Assembly (NCBI GenBank): GCA_030681035.1
Contig: JAUXUI010000013.1
Span: forward strand, 1-44,583
Direction of reading: 5' to 3'
Length of the DNA: 44,583 nucleotides
Source of the DNA: Lysobacteraceae bacterium
Lineage (GTDB): Bacteria; Pseudomonadota; Gammaproteobacteria; Xanthomonadales; Xanthomonadaceae
In this document: one piece after another, positions 17,004 through 27,494 of the stretch
Position numbering within the stretch: position 1 is the stretch's first letter
How the letters are laid out: the number at the start of each line of letters is the position of its first letter
Position numbers and translations under genes: made by a program
Notes under the pieces: generated by a model
What the model saw: only the letters and a program-made list of their open reading frames with translations
What the model was told of the DNA's origin: nothing
Databases searched by the model: none

Positions 17004-18404
17004 ATGAGTACACAGACGAAACCGCGCTGGCAGGTAGGCGCGCTGGCGCTGGCGATTGCGATGGCATTGCCGGGCACCGCGCTGGCGCAGACCGACAAGG
17101 AACGTGAACTGGAAGCGCGGGTCGCGCAACTGGAACACATGGTGCAGCAGTTGCTGCAAAACCAGCAGGCGGGACAGGCTGCAACCGAGCAACACATTTC
17201 GCAACAGGTTTCCGAACAGGTTGCCGCCAAGGTGGCTGAAGTGGTCGCCAATCCGGACGCCATGCATGCCGGCGGAAACATGATCCAGCGCAACCGGATC
17301 ACCCTGAAGGCCAATCCGAATACCGACTTCAGTTATGGCGGCTTCATCAAGTTCGACACCTTGCTGACCGATACCAGCGATGGCCAAATTGCGGAAAACT
17401 CTGCGGGCCGCCTGTTCTTCGTGCCGGGCACCATCCCGGTGAGCACCAGCGAGGTCAACACCAAACCGACTCTGGACGTGCATTCGCAGTTCTCGCGTTT
17501 CTGGTTGGGCACCGACACCACGCTCGATACTGGCGACAAGGTTCGCAGCTATTTCGAAGCCGACCTGTTTGGCACCGCGCTGGGCAACGAAAACAACACC
17601 AACACTTTTGGCCTCAGCATCCGTCACGCCTACGTGGCATGGAACAAGTGGCTGGCCGGCCAGACTTGGTCGAACTTCCAGGATACTGCGGCGCTGCCCG
17701 ACACCGTCGATTTCCTCGGCGTTTCCGCCGGCACCGTATTCGTACGGCAAAGCCAGTTGCGCTACACCAACGGCGCGTTTTCGGTGTCGCTGGAAAACCC
17801 ACGCACGGTCGCCACCCCATTCGGCACCAGTGGTCGAATCAGCTCCAACAGCGGTCAACTGCCAGACATGACCGCGCGCTATGTGTACAAGGCCGACTGG
17901 GGCCACCTGTCGTTTGCCGGTTTGTTGCGTCAACTGGCGGTTGAAGAGCCGGCAACAGGGATCGATGACCGCACCTTTGGCGGTGGCGTCAGTTTCTCGG
18001 GCCGTTATAACCTTGGCAGTAACGACGACCTGCGCTTCATGGCCAATTACGGTGAAGGCATCAGTCGCTATGTTGGTTTCTCGATCAACAGTGATGTCAA
18101 TGTCGATGCAACCAACAAGCTCGACACTATAGGCATGTTCTCTGGATACGCCGCGTGGCATCACATGTTCAACAAAACCCTGCGTGGCAATCTCTACGCC
18201 GCCTTCGCCCGCTTCGACAACGACACGTCACTGTCCAGTGCCAACGTCACCGAGAGTGTCAGCAGCCTGCACGCCAATCTGATCTGGACCGTGTTGCCGA
18301 TGCTTGATGTCGGTGCCGAGGCGATGTGGGCGACACGCGAAATCGAAACCGGCAACAACGGTGACCTGACGCGCCTGCAGTTCCACGTCAAATACTCGTT
18401 CTGA
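17004..18404 (+). CDS. DcaP-family outer-membrane porin
   Basis: Outer-membrane diffusion channel of 466 aa. A signal peptide (cleavage near ALAQ, about residue 28) is followed by an N-terminal coiled coil of about 30 residues (ELEARVAQLEHMVQQLLQNQ) and then a beta-barrel domain starting near NTDFSYGGFIKFDT. The chain ends in an aromatic (FHVKYSF), as beta-barrel proteins do. The N-terminal coil and FIKFD start match DcaP-type trimeric porins. The ATG at 17004 follows GGGAGGGG at ideal spacing. First gene of an operon with the symporter genes, so the likely cargo is acetate or another small carboxylate; that substrate is inferred from context. Confidence 0.85.
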   Translation: MSTQTKPRWQVGALALAIAMALPGTALAQTDKERELEARVAQLEHMVQQLLQNQQAGQAATEQHISQQVSEQVAAKVAEVVANPDAMHAGGNMIQRNRITLKANPNTDFSYGGFIKFDTLLTDTSDGQIAENSAGRLFFVPGTIPVSTSEVNTKPTLDVHSQFSRFWLGTDTTLDTGDKVRSYFEADLFGTALGNENNTNTFGLSIRHAYVAWNKWLAGQTWSNFQDTAALPDTVDFLGVSAGTVFVRQSQLRYTNGAFSVSLENPRTVATPFGTSGRISSNSGQLPDMTARYVYKADWGHLSFAGLLRQLAVEEPATGIDDRTFGGGVSFSGRYNLGSNDDLRFMANYGEGISRYVGFSINSDVNVDATNKLDTIGMFSGYAAWHHMFNKTLRGNLYAAFARFDNDTSLSSANVTESVSSLHANLIWTVLPMLDVGAEAMWATREIETGNNGDLTRLQFHVKYSF

Positions 18405-18415
18405 GGAGAGAAATC

Positions 18416-18679
18416 ATGCCCAACATGCTCCCACGCGCGGCCGAATACTGGCGCGCCAACCTGAAGCTGATGGCGAGTCTGCTCGCAATCTGGTTCATCG
18501 TTTCGTTTGGCGCCGGCATCGTGTTTGCCGACGCGCTTAACTCGATTCAATTCTTCGGCTTCAAGCTCGGCTTCTTCTTTGCCCAGCAGGGGTCCATCTA
18601 CGTGTTCGTCGCGCTGATTTTTTACTACGCGTGGCGAATGAACCGTCTCGAGCGCGAGCTCGACGTACACGAGGACTGA
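18416..18679 (+). CDS. DUF4212 small subunit of sodium:solute symporter
   Basis: An 87-aa protein with two membrane helices (about 19-43 and 56-73) and charged ends, matching the DUF4212 small subunit that always precedes a large sodium/solute symporter. The stretch FGFKLGFFFAQQGSIYVFVALIFYYAWRMNRLERE is typical. A strong GAGGAGAG site lies upstream of the ATG; the gap to the porin gene is 11 bp and to the large subunit 3 bp, so all three are one operon. Thought to assist assembly or function of the partner symporter. Confidence 0.92.
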   Translation: MPNMLPRAAEYWRANLKLMASLLAIWFIVSFGAGIVFADALNSIQFFGFKLGFFFAQQGSIYVFVALIFYYAWRMNRLERELDVHED

Positions 18680-18682
18680 ATC

Positions 18683-20398
<1,716 letters not shown>

Positions 20399-20415
20399 AC
20401 AACTGCGGTGGTTTG

Positions 20416-20443
20416 ACACGATCAGCAAGGACGCTGATCGTGT
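20416..20443. other. Perfect 11-bp stem hairpin downstream of symporter
   Basis: ACACGATCAGC-N6-GCTGATCGTGT, 17 bp after the symporter stop. No U-run follows directly, so it may stabilise the mRNA 3' end or act with the terminator about 20 bp further on. Confidence 0.6.
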
Positions 20444-20461
20444 GATCCACACTCTCCCCTT

Positions 20462-20495
20462 GGGGCGCCGCGTTACCGGGCGCCTCTTTTCTTTT
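20462..20495 (+). terminator. Rho-independent terminator after porin-symporter operon
   Basis: GC stem GGGGCGCC / GGGCGCCTC (8 bp with one G-U pair, 9-nt loop) followed by CTTTTCTTTT. It lies between the convergent symporter and EF-hand genes. Confidence 0.8.
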
Positions 20496-20506
20496 CCCGG
20501 AGCGGG

Positions 20507-20878
20507 TCAACGGGGCGGTGCAAGCAGCTCGGTGCTATCAAGATAACCATTGTGATCGCTGTCCTGACGATAAAAGACATTGGCCAGATTGGCGAGATGG
20601 CGTTGCAGAGTCAACGCGGGCAAACCTGATCGTGGCCATTCGTCGCCGCTGATTTGGCCATCGCTGTTGCGATCCATCTGCGCAAAGCCGCGCGCGAGAT
20701 AGGTCTGGTACTCCGCCAACGACACCCGGCCATCGCCATCGCCATCGTAGCGCGCGAAGTAGTCAGCCGCCGTGGGTGAACCGGTCGCAGCAAGCGGTGC
20801 CCACAGGCAGATGACAAAGCAAGCGCGACGGATCGTGCTCCGGTGAGGTTGCCTGCGCCTACAAATCAGGCGTTGCAT
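20507..20878 (-). CDS. Secreted EF-hand calcium-binding protein
   Basis: A 123-aa protein with an Arg-rich start and hydrophobic segment (about 18-33) likely to be a signal peptide. The mature part contains three EF-hand loops: YDGDGDGRVSLAEY, MDRNSDGQISGDEW and QDSDHNGYLDSTEL. The first two have the full D-x-D-x-D-G-x-I/V-S-x-x-E pattern. It starts only 3 bp after the desaturase stop, so the two are very likely co-transcribed and translationally coupled. Function beyond calcium binding is unknown, and calcium control of a lipid-related partner is only a guess. Confidence 0.82.
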   Translation of the reverse strand: MQRLICRRRQPHRSTIRRACFVICLWAPLAATGSPTAADYFARYDGDGDGRVSLAEYQTYLARGFAQMDRNSDGQISGDEWPRSGLPALTLQRHLANLANVFYRQDSDHNGYLDSTELLAPPR

Positions 20879-20881
20879 CGG

Positions 20882-22087
20882 TCACCCGCGCACGGGAACC
20901 AAGGCATACCCTTTCAGGCGTGCCGAAAACGTTGCAAGCGCCTCGTTGCCGCTGGCTTCAGCTTCACGGCACCACTGCCGCAGCGATTCCAGCATGGCGT
21001 CCGAGCTTTGCCCGCTGCGCTCGTACACTGCCCGCAGCCGTTGCCGGAACTCGTAGACCGTGGCCAGATTGGGGCGCTGCGCAATGAACTCGCGCAGGCG
21101 TGAGCTGGCATCGTCATCAAGCCAACGGCCGCCATTGATCAGCGCCTTGCGCATGCGCCGGGGCAGTGCGCGCAGGCTGTCGCCAGCGTGCTGAGCTTCG
21201 CAGCGCAGTGTTGGCACGATCACACCACGAAAATAGTCGCTCATCACCTGAAACCGATGCACCAGAATCGCGCGCAGGGTGTCGGTGTCGGGCAGGGTAA
21301 TATTCGGTCGGATGTCGAGCTGAGGCGCTACCCGGCGCACCTTGGCCAGGCCGACTGACTGCAAAGCGCGAATCACCACCCAGCCGATATCGAACTCGAA
21401 CCGGCGCAACGCAAATCGCGACGAACTCGGGAAGGCGTGGTGGTTGTTGTGCAATTCTTCGCCGCCGATGAAGAATGCCCACGGAGTGAGGTTGGTCGAG
21501 GTATCGTCGGTCTCAAAATTGCGATAACCCCACCAGTGACCGAGGCCGTTGACAACGCCGGCCGCCCAGAACGGGATCCACAGCATCTGCAGCGCCCACA
21601 CCGCCACGCCAAGCACGCCAAACAAGGCGACATTGATCAGCAGCATGAGGATCGGCCCATAATTCGCGTACGGGGTGTACAGATGGCGCTCGATCCAGTC
21701 GTCCGGGCAGCCCTTGCCATACTTTTCGATCGATTCATGATCGGCCCGTGCCGCCCGGTACAGCTCAACCCCGTTGCCCATGACGGTGCCCAGCCCGAGT
21801 ATCTGCGGGCTGTGTGGGTCCTCGGCGGTTTCGCATTTGGCGTGGTGCTTGCGATGAATGGCAGCCCACTCGCGGGTGATCATCGAAGTGGTCAGCCACG
21901 TCCAGAACCGGAAAAAATGTGCCAGCAGCGGATGAAAATCGACCCCACGATGGGCCTGACTGCGGTGCAAGTACAGGGTCACTGCGAAGATGGTGAGTTG
22001 GACGACGATCAGGAAATACAGGGCGATGGCGCCCAGTCCCCAGCCGCTGAGGCCGGATTCCAGCCAGTTGTAAAAAATTGACGACAT
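20882..22087 (-). CDS. Acyl-CoA / fatty acid desaturase (DesA-like)
   Basis: Membrane di-iron desaturase of 401 aa that inserts a double bond (probably delta-9) in acyl chains. The three histidine boxes are intact: HRSQAHR (41-47), HRKHH (78-82) and HNNHH (213-217). Hydrophobic hairpins at about 17-38, 55-70 and 145-180 anchor it in the inner membrane. A C-terminal soluble extension of about 140 residues resembles Pseudomonas DesA-type enzymes. The ATG at 22087 (MSSIFYNWLESG) fits the family better than one 63 bp upstream. Likely function is membrane fluidity control; it heads an operon with the EF-hand gene. Confidence 0.9.
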   Translation of the reverse strand: MSSIFYNWLESGLSGWGLGAIALYFLIVVQLTIFAVTLYLHRSQAHRGVDFHPLLAHFFRFWTWLTTSMITREWAAIHRKHHAKCETAEDPHSPQILGLGTVMGNGVELYRAARADHESIEKYGKGCPDDWIERHLYTPYANYGPILMLLINVALFGVLGVAVWALQMLWIPFWAAGVVNGLGHWWGYRNFETDDTSTNLTPWAFFIGGEELHNNHHAFPSSSRFALRRFEFDIGWVVIRALQSVGLAKVRRVAPQLDIRPNITLPDTDTLRAILVHRFQVMSDYFRGVIVPTLRCEAQHAGDSLRALPRRMRKALINGGRWLDDDASSRLREFIAQRPNLATVYEFRQRLRAVYERSGQSSDAMLESLRQWCREAEASGNEALATFSARLKGYALVPVRG

Positions 22088-22996
22088 GGCGATTCTCGAA
22101 ACGGGGGGGAATGGTGAAGCGATGATGCCCGCTGCGGTGGACGGCGTCACCTGTCTCTTCGATATGGAGGCGGTGAATGGGCGATCAAGGGTTGCAGGGT
22201 AACGGGCCAGGGCAATACAAAATCCAATGCAGCCCGCAAAAAAGCGTCAAAGTAAAGCTTTCACCGATCTGCGGCTGGCGAGGCCCTTTTCACGGTTCGT
22301 AGAAGGATGGGTAGAGCGTAGCGACCGAGCGAAGCGAAGGCGTAGTTCGCGCAGCGAACGCTGTCGCGAAGCGACCGAAACCCATCAAAAGCAGAGTTCC
22401 AGAAATTGTTTGGCAATATCCGCCATGCTTTCAAGCCTGCGGCCGGCGCAGCTTCAAAGCAACGCTTTCACCGGCCTGCGGCCGGCGAGGCCCTCACACG
22501 GCGGAAAAGGCCCGACGCCTTGCGCCGGGTCGCACGTCGGCGAGGCTCCAGCCGCACCGATCCGCTGCGCTTCTCGGCAACCGCAGGCCGGCGCCGAACT
22601 CGCAGCCATGTGTTCGGTCGCTTCGCGACATCGCTCGCTGTGCTCGCCACGCCTTCACGTCGCCGCTACGCGGCTCGTTCGGTCAAAAACCGGCGCCTAT
22701 TCCCTGCGCTTGCCTGCGCTGCACGCCGTGCTTTACGGCGCGTTGTCGCACTTGGGCCGCACATTCGGCAACTGCTCCTGCGTTGCTCTACCTCCTGCAT
22801 CCATGCAGTCGTCCGGCATCCATGCCGTCGCCTTGTGCTACTTGCCGGCTTTTCCGTTCCATCCCGCTGCAATCATTGTTCCCAACGCACGTTGTAGCTC
22901 AGGTTGAAGGCCCGCAGGGCCGCACCCGGGGCACCGCGAAGCGGTGAAACCGACATCCAAACGTGGCTGTTCTTGGCGCTTTTCCTTTGCGCTTTT

Positions 22997-23024
22997 CCCG
23001 AGTCCCGAGTCCCGAGTCCCGAGT
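22997..23024. repeat. Heptanucleotide tandem repeat (CCCGAGT)x4
   Basis: Four perfect copies of CCCGAGT, 43 bp upstream of a second identical array. Simple repeats of this length can vary in copy number by replication slippage. Confidence 0.95.
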
Positions 23025-23067
23025 CCGTAGGATGGGTAGAGCGCAGCGAAACCCATCGATCATCAAT

Positions 23068-23095
23068 CCCGAGTCCCGAGTCCCGAGTCCCGAGT
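23068..23095. repeat. Heptanucleotide tandem repeat (CCCGAGT)x4, second array
   Basis: Four further perfect copies of the heptamer, ending 45 bp before the mutM ATG. The two arrays bracket the GATGGGTAGAGCG...ACCCATC palindrome as direct repeats. Confidence 0.95.
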
Positions 23096-23140
23096 CCCCG
23101 CATACCGCGCTATGCTGTTCGGCGAACACGAGATACGGCA

Positions 23141-23953
23141 ATGCCCGAACTTCCCGAAGTAGAAACCACGCGCGCCGGGCTCGCTCCGCACTTGATCGGG
23201 CAACGGATCACCTCGGTTGTCCTGCGCCGGGCGGATCTGCGTTGGCCAATACCGACAGACCTGCCGTTGCTGTTGAACGGACAGCGTATCGAGGCGGTTC
23301 GTCGGCGCGCCAAGTACCTGCTGATCGATGTCGGAACTGGCAGCGCACTGTGGCACCTGGGGATGTCGGGGGCGTTGCGTGTACTGGCCGCTGACACGCC
23401 GCTGCGGGCGCATGACCATGTCGATATCGTGCTCGACTCGGGGAAAGTTCTGCGCTTCAACGATCCACGCCGATTCGGTTGCCTGCTCTGGCAGACGGCA
23501 GGCGAGGTGCATCCGCTATTGCGCAAGCTTGGCCCGGAGCCGTTGTCGGATGCCTTCGATGGCGAATACCTGTGGCGGCGCAGCCGGTTACGCAACATCG
23601 CGATCAAAACTTTTTTGATGGATCAGGCGGTTGTGGTCGGCGTAGGTAATATTTATGCGGCGGAAAGCCTGTTTCGGGCGGGCATCGATCCGCGGCGCGC
23701 AGCCGGCCGGGTGTCGTTGAACCGCTATCAACGGCTCGCCGACGCGGTTCGCGAGATATTGAGCCACGCGATACGCCGTGGTGGTACCACCTTGCGCGAT
23801 TTCATATCGCCCGATGGAGCGCCCGGCTATTTCGAGCAGGAACTGTTTGTCTATGGCCGAGCCGGAATGCCGTGTCGGGTTTGCGGCGGAATCTTGCGTG
23901 GTGCGGCGATGGCGCAGCGCGCCACCGTCTGGTGCCCGCATTGCCAGCACTGA
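23141..23953 (+). CDS. mutM: Formamidopyrimidine-DNA glycosylase (MutM/Fpg)
   Basis: Bifunctional base-excision repair enzyme that removes 8-oxoguanine and formamidopyrimidines and cleaves the abasic site; 270 aa. The N-terminus [13 protein letters not shown] carries the catalytic Pro and Glu after Met removal; the beta-hairpin Lys is in [10 protein letters not shown]; the helix-two-turn-helix contains [18 protein letters not shown]; the C-terminal zinc finger has C-x2-C-x16-C-x2-C. The start at 23141 is fixed by the obligatory MPELPE. The upstream ~240 bp of open frame is repeat-derived and not part of the protein. Confidence 0.97.
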   Translation: MPELPEVETTRAGLAPHLIGQRITSVVLRRADLRWPIPTDLPLLLNGQRIEAVRRRAKYLLIDVGTGSALWHLGMSGALRVLAADTPLRAHDHVDIVLDSGKVLRFNDPRRFGCLLWQTAGEVHPLLRKLGPEPLSDAFDGEYLWRRSRLRNIAIKTFLMDQAVVVGVGNIYAAESLFRAGIDPRRAAGRVSLNRYQRLADAVREILSHAIRRGGTTLRDFISPDGAPGYFEQELFVYGRAGMPCRVCGGILRGAAMAQRATVWCPHCQH

Positions 23954-24051
23954 TCGCCATGCGGCAAACGCTTTGCAATGGTCACACTGGCTACTGCTAT
24001 CGGGCGTATTGTGGCCTATAGTCTGCGCTCGGGTACTGGAGCAATTTGTGC

Positions 24052-24615
24052 ATGAATGACGCTGCCGACATCACCTTGTGGCTTGCCGCTGCACGCGACG
24101 GCGACACCGGAGCGCTGGATCGCGTTTTGTCGGTGCTGTATCGCGAATTGCGGCAGATGGCGCGTCGCCAACTGGGTGCCAATCAGGGCGGCACACTTAA
24201 TGCCACGGCATTGGTACACGAGGCGTACTTGCGCATCAGTGGCCGAACCGAAGCGGAGTTCGAAGATCGCGCGCATTTCTTTGCGTATGCGGCGTCGGCG
24301 ATGCGCAGCGTGGTGGTCGATCATGCTCGGCAGCGGCTGACCCAGAAGCGCGGCGGCGATTTGCAGCGGGTGACTGATTTGCCGATCGACTTGGCAGGCA
24401 CGGTGCCGCAAGACGGCGAATTGCTGGCGCTCGATGATGCTCTGAACCGCTTGAGTGCGGTGGATGCGCGGCTCGCGCAGGTCGTGGAGTTGCGCTATTT
24501 CGCCGGTCTCTCGGAGATCGAAGTCGCCGCCGTGCAAGAGCGCTCCGAGCGCAGCGTACGCCGTGATTGGCAGAAGGCGCGGATGTTTCTACTGGCGTCG
24601 TTGAAAAGCGACTGA
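24052..24615 (+). CDS. ECF sigma factor, kinase-linked type (ECF43 / TIGR02999-like)
   Basis: Alternative sigma factor of 187 aa with regions sigma-2 (about 5-90) and sigma-4 (about 120-185; LSEIEVAAVQERSERSVRRDWQKARMFL). The segment GGTLNATALVHEAYLRI matches sigma-2.2, but the acidic DAED-like patch of ordinary ECF factors is replaced by NATA with Thr52. In the ECF43 group such a factor is switched on when a partner kinase phosphorylates a Thr here (Vibrio EcfP/PknT, Xanthomonas EcfK/PknS). No anti-sigma gene is nearby; a Ser/Thr kinase follows after 19 bp. The ATG at 24052 has a GGAG site upstream. Confidence 0.92.
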   Translation: MNDAADITLWLAAARDGDTGALDRVLSVLYRELRQMARRQLGANQGGTLNATALVHEAYLRISGRTEAEFEDRAHFFAYAASAMRSVVVDHARQRLTQKRGGDLQRVTDLPIDLAGTVPQDGELLALDDALNRLSAVDARLAQVVELRYFAGLSEIEVAAVQERSERSVRRDWQKARMFLLASLKSD

Positions 24616-24634
24616 GGGCCGGCAGAGAATTGCC

Positions 24635-27427
24635 ATGATCCGGCACGACTGGCCCCGCGTATCTGCGCTTCTCGATGAGTTGCTTGATCTTGATGAGGCC
24701 GGCCGCCGCATTCGGCTGGCGGCGCTGGAAGACAGTGATCCAGCGCTTGCTCGTCATGTGCGCGAGTTACTGGATCTTGAGGCGCAACAACCGCAGTTTC
24801 TTGCCGAGCCAGTGGTTGACCATTTACTGGGCGGGCCGCAGGTTGGCGATCACATCGGCTCTTACACGCTGGAGCGCTGCCTGGGTGAGGGCGGCATGGG
24901 CCAGGTATGGCTGGCGCAGCGCAGCGATGGCCTGTTCGAACGGCGCCTTGCGCTCAAGCTGCTTCGTCCCGGTTTTGCCAGCAACGCCCTGCAAACACGT
25001 TTTGCAATGGAACGACGCATCCTGGCGCGCCTGGTGCATCCCAACATCGCACGCCTGCTTGATGCTGGCGTAACCTCCGATGGCCGGCCGTTTTTGGTGC
25101 TCGAATACATCAACGGTACGCCGATCAACACCTACGCAGACGAGCAGGCGCTGGATGTCGAGCAGCGGATCGCACTTTTTTTGCAGGTCTGCGATGCGGT
25201 AAGCCACGCCCACAGTAACCTGATTGTGCATCGCGATCTGAAGCCGAGCAATATTCTGGTTACCCCGGCCGGACAGGTGCGACTGCTTGATTTTGGTATC
25301 GCCAAGTTGCTCGACGATACGGGAGAAATCAGCCAAAGCCAGACACGCACCGGCATGCAAGCATTCACTTTGCATTATGCGGCTCCCGAGCAGCTTCGTG
25401 GCGAGCCGATCACCACCATGACCGATGTCTACGCCCTTGGCATGGTGTTGTACGAGTTGATGGCGGGAGAAAAACCCTATCGCCTTGACACGTTCAGTGA
25501 TGCGCAATGGCAGAGCGCAATCTTGCAACAAAATCCGGTTCGCCCCTCATTGGCAGCAAAAGCCAGCGGCTCACACGATGCGCAACTTCGGGCCCGAGCG
25601 TTGGCGGGTGATCTGGAGCGGATCATTCTCAAGGCGTTGAACAAAGTTCCGGTTGATCGTTACGGGTCGGCCGATGCCTTGGCCGACGATTTACGCAACT
25701 ATCTGGGGGGATGGCCGGTCAGCGCGCGAGCGCCCAGCCTGGCTTACCGAACCAGCAAATATGTGCAGCGGCACATCACTGGGGTCGCGGTCACGGCGCT
25801 GGTGCTTTTGTCGATTGCGTTGGCAATCGGCGGTATCGTCTGGCAGTCACGAGAAGCGGTACGAGAAGCTTCGCGGGCACAAGTCGTCAAACAATTCGTC
25901 GTTGCTTTGTTTGAGGGTACCGGTGCCGATACCGAAGACATCCGCCGGTTGCTGGAATCCGGTGTTGCCCGCGCCGAGCGTTCGCTCAGCGATCAACCCG
26001 AAGCACGCGCAGATTTGTTGGGCATGGTGGCGCAACTCTATATCGGCCTCGGCGATTTCAATGCTGCGTTGGCGGCACTTGATCGTCAGGCCAGGGCCTT
26101 TGTTGAATTGGGCCGCGTTCCGGCATATCTGGATTGGCCGGCGAGTATTGAGCGCGCAAGAGCACTGCATGGCCTTGGTGATGACGCTGCATGCATCGCC
26201 GGGTTGGTGGATAAGGCAGCAGTGGCTAAAGCCATGAGCCGAGACGAGACGGGAAGCGCATCGGCACTGCTTACCGAACTTGGCCATTGTCAACTTGCTG
26301 GTTTTGCCTTTGACGAAGCCAAGGCCTCATTTGAACATGCGAAGGTGCTGCGTGAGCGCATGGGCCATGCGATGGAGGTGATCGCAAGCAGCGCGGACAT
26401 CGCACAGGTGGCCATCGAGAACGACACCCCTGATTCCGCGCTTTCAATGATGCAAAGTGCTCTGACTCAATTGCGTCGCCGCGGCGGCGAGCATGAAGCG
26501 GCAGCTATCGAATTATGGCAAAGCCTGGGTGCTGCATATCAGGCCGATGGTGATCTGACGCGTGCTGTGGCGAGTATGCGTGAGGCTTTGGGCGTGGCGC
26601 TGGTTCAGTTGCCTCCGAGCCATCCGCAGGCACTGGCGGTGCAGCGCCAGCTTGGCCAGATATTGATAGAGCGCGGCGATCTGCTCGAGGCAACAAATGT
26701 GTTGACCATGCTTGATGCGCAAAGCAGCGCACGCCTTGGCGAAGAGCAATTGGAAACGATTTTCAGTCATCTGTTATTGGGTCGTCTGGCCTTGGGTCGC
26801 GGCGAGTTCGAACAAGCGATCCGCCAGTTTTATAGCGTGCGTTCAAGCCGGATATCTGGGCGCTCTCCACTGATCATGGCCGAAGTGGAGTTGTGGTCGG
26901 CGCAGGCAGCACATGCCATGGGCGACCCGGAACTGGCGAATCAACATCTGGACACAGCGCTGCATTGGTTGCATGGCCTGCCCGGGCGCAGTGCGCAGAC
27001 ACTGTATGTACGTGCGCTGCAGCAACGGGCGCAGCAACAACACGATGCAGGTGACGACTCTGCGGCACAGGACAGCCTGAATCAGGCACAGGCTGTTGCC
27101 GCTCACTGGCTTGTGCCGGAGCACCCGCTGGCGCTGGGGCTTGCGCTGGATGCCCTGCGTATTCAGTTCGATGGGGGGATGTCCGACCCGGGTTTCGTCA
27201 AGCTGCATGCGCTGCGCAATCGGATTGCGGCACGTGGCGACGATGCGCGGATGTTGGCATGGCAAGCGGCTGCCTTGCAGGCCGAACTCAGCTGTCGCTC
27301 GGGCAATGTTGCAGCAGGCCGAGCCGAGCTTGATGCCTTGCGCTCAGCGCTTATCGCAGCCGCAGCACCCGAGCATTTGCGGGCAATGCTTGTTGCGCGC
27401 AGCGCGAGTTGTACTCAGCGCACCTGA
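24635..27427 (+). CDS. Transmembrane Ser/Thr protein kinase with TPR-like sensor region (PknS-like)
   Basis: A 930-aa Hanks-type kinase. The cytoplasmic catalytic domain (about 78-355) is complete: Gly loop GEGGMG (84-89), Lys108, HRDLKPSN (199-206), DFG (219-221) and APE (250-252). One membrane helix follows (about 382-403), then about 520 residues of Ala-rich helical repeats consistent with TPRs, presumably extracytoplasmic. It lies 19 bp behind the ECF sigma gene, so kinase and sigma factor probably form one signalling unit, with the repeat domain sensing a protein or envelope signal. The signal and regulon are unknown; in Xanthomonas a similar pair controls type VI secretion. Confidence 0.92.
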   Translation: MIRHDWPRVSALLDELLDLDEAGRRIRLAALEDSDPALARHVRELLDLEAQQPQFLAEPVVDHLLGGPQVGDHIGSYTLERCLGEGGMGQVWLAQRSDGLFERRLALKLLRPGFASNALQTRFAMERRILARLVHPNIARLLDAGVTSDGRPFLVLEYINGTPINTYADEQALDVEQRIALFLQVCDAVSHAHSNLIVHRDLKPSNILVTPAGQVRLLDFGIAKLLDDTGEISQSQTRTGMQAFTLHYAAPEQLRGEPITTMTDVYALGMVLYELMAGEKPYRLDTFSDAQWQSAILQQNPVRPSLAAKASGSHDAQLRARALAGDLERIILKALNKVPVDRYGSADALADDLRNYLGGWPVSARAPSLAYRTSKYVQRHITGVAVTALVLLSIALAIGGIVWQSREAVREASRAQVVKQFVVALFEGTGADTEDIRRLLESGVARAERSLSDQPEARADLLGMVAQLYIGLGDFNAALAALDRQARAFVELGRVPAYLDWPASIERARALHGLGDDAACIAGLVDKAAVAKAMSRDETGSASALLTELGHCQLAGFAFDEAKASFEHAKVLRERMGHAMEVIASSADIAQVAIENDTPDSALSMMQSALTQLRRRGGEHEAAAIELWQSLGAAYQADGDLTRAVASMREALGVALVQLPPSHPQALAVQRQLGQILIERGDLLEATNVLTMLDAQSSARLGEEQLETIFSHLLLGRLALGRGEFEQAIRQFYSVRSSRISGRSPLIMAEVELWSAQAAHAMGDPELANQHLDTALHWLHGLPGRSAQTLYVRALQQRAQQQHDAGDDSAAQDSLNQAQAVAAHWLVPEHPLALGLALDALRIQFDGGMSDPGFVKLHALRNRIAARGDDARMLAWQAAALQAELSCRSGNVAAGRAELDALRSALIAAAAPEHLRAMLVARSASCTQRT

Positions 27428-27494
27428 GTGCCACTCGTTGCACATCCAGTATGCGAGGTATGATCAAAGACCGATTTCGTGTGGAAGGGTTGCA

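Larger units (their letters stand above)
22088..23140. repeat. Long non-coding gap with scrambled repeats
   Basis: About 1.05 kb with open frames but no recognisable protein; the frames are Arg/Ser-rich and vary with repeat phase. Visible repeats are AACGCTTTCACCGGCCTGCG (about 22462) with a diverged copy near 22256, GATGGGTAGAGCG words at about 22307 and 23031, and two heptamer arrays. The stretch GATGGGT...ACCCATC near 23031-23057 matches the hairpin at 7997. I see no gene here. Confidence 0.6.

Noticed and set aside
16716-18164. 482-codon open frame on the minus strand opposite acs start and the porin
   Set aside because: It lies antisense to well-supported acs and porin genes, has no family-like motifs and is an effect of high GC codon bias.
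22227-22907. 226-codon plus-strand frame in the gap before mutM
   Set aside because: Arg/Ser-rich, made of phase-shifted repeat pieces (CGGCCTGCGGCCGGCGAGG type) with no conserved motif, so treated as non-coding.
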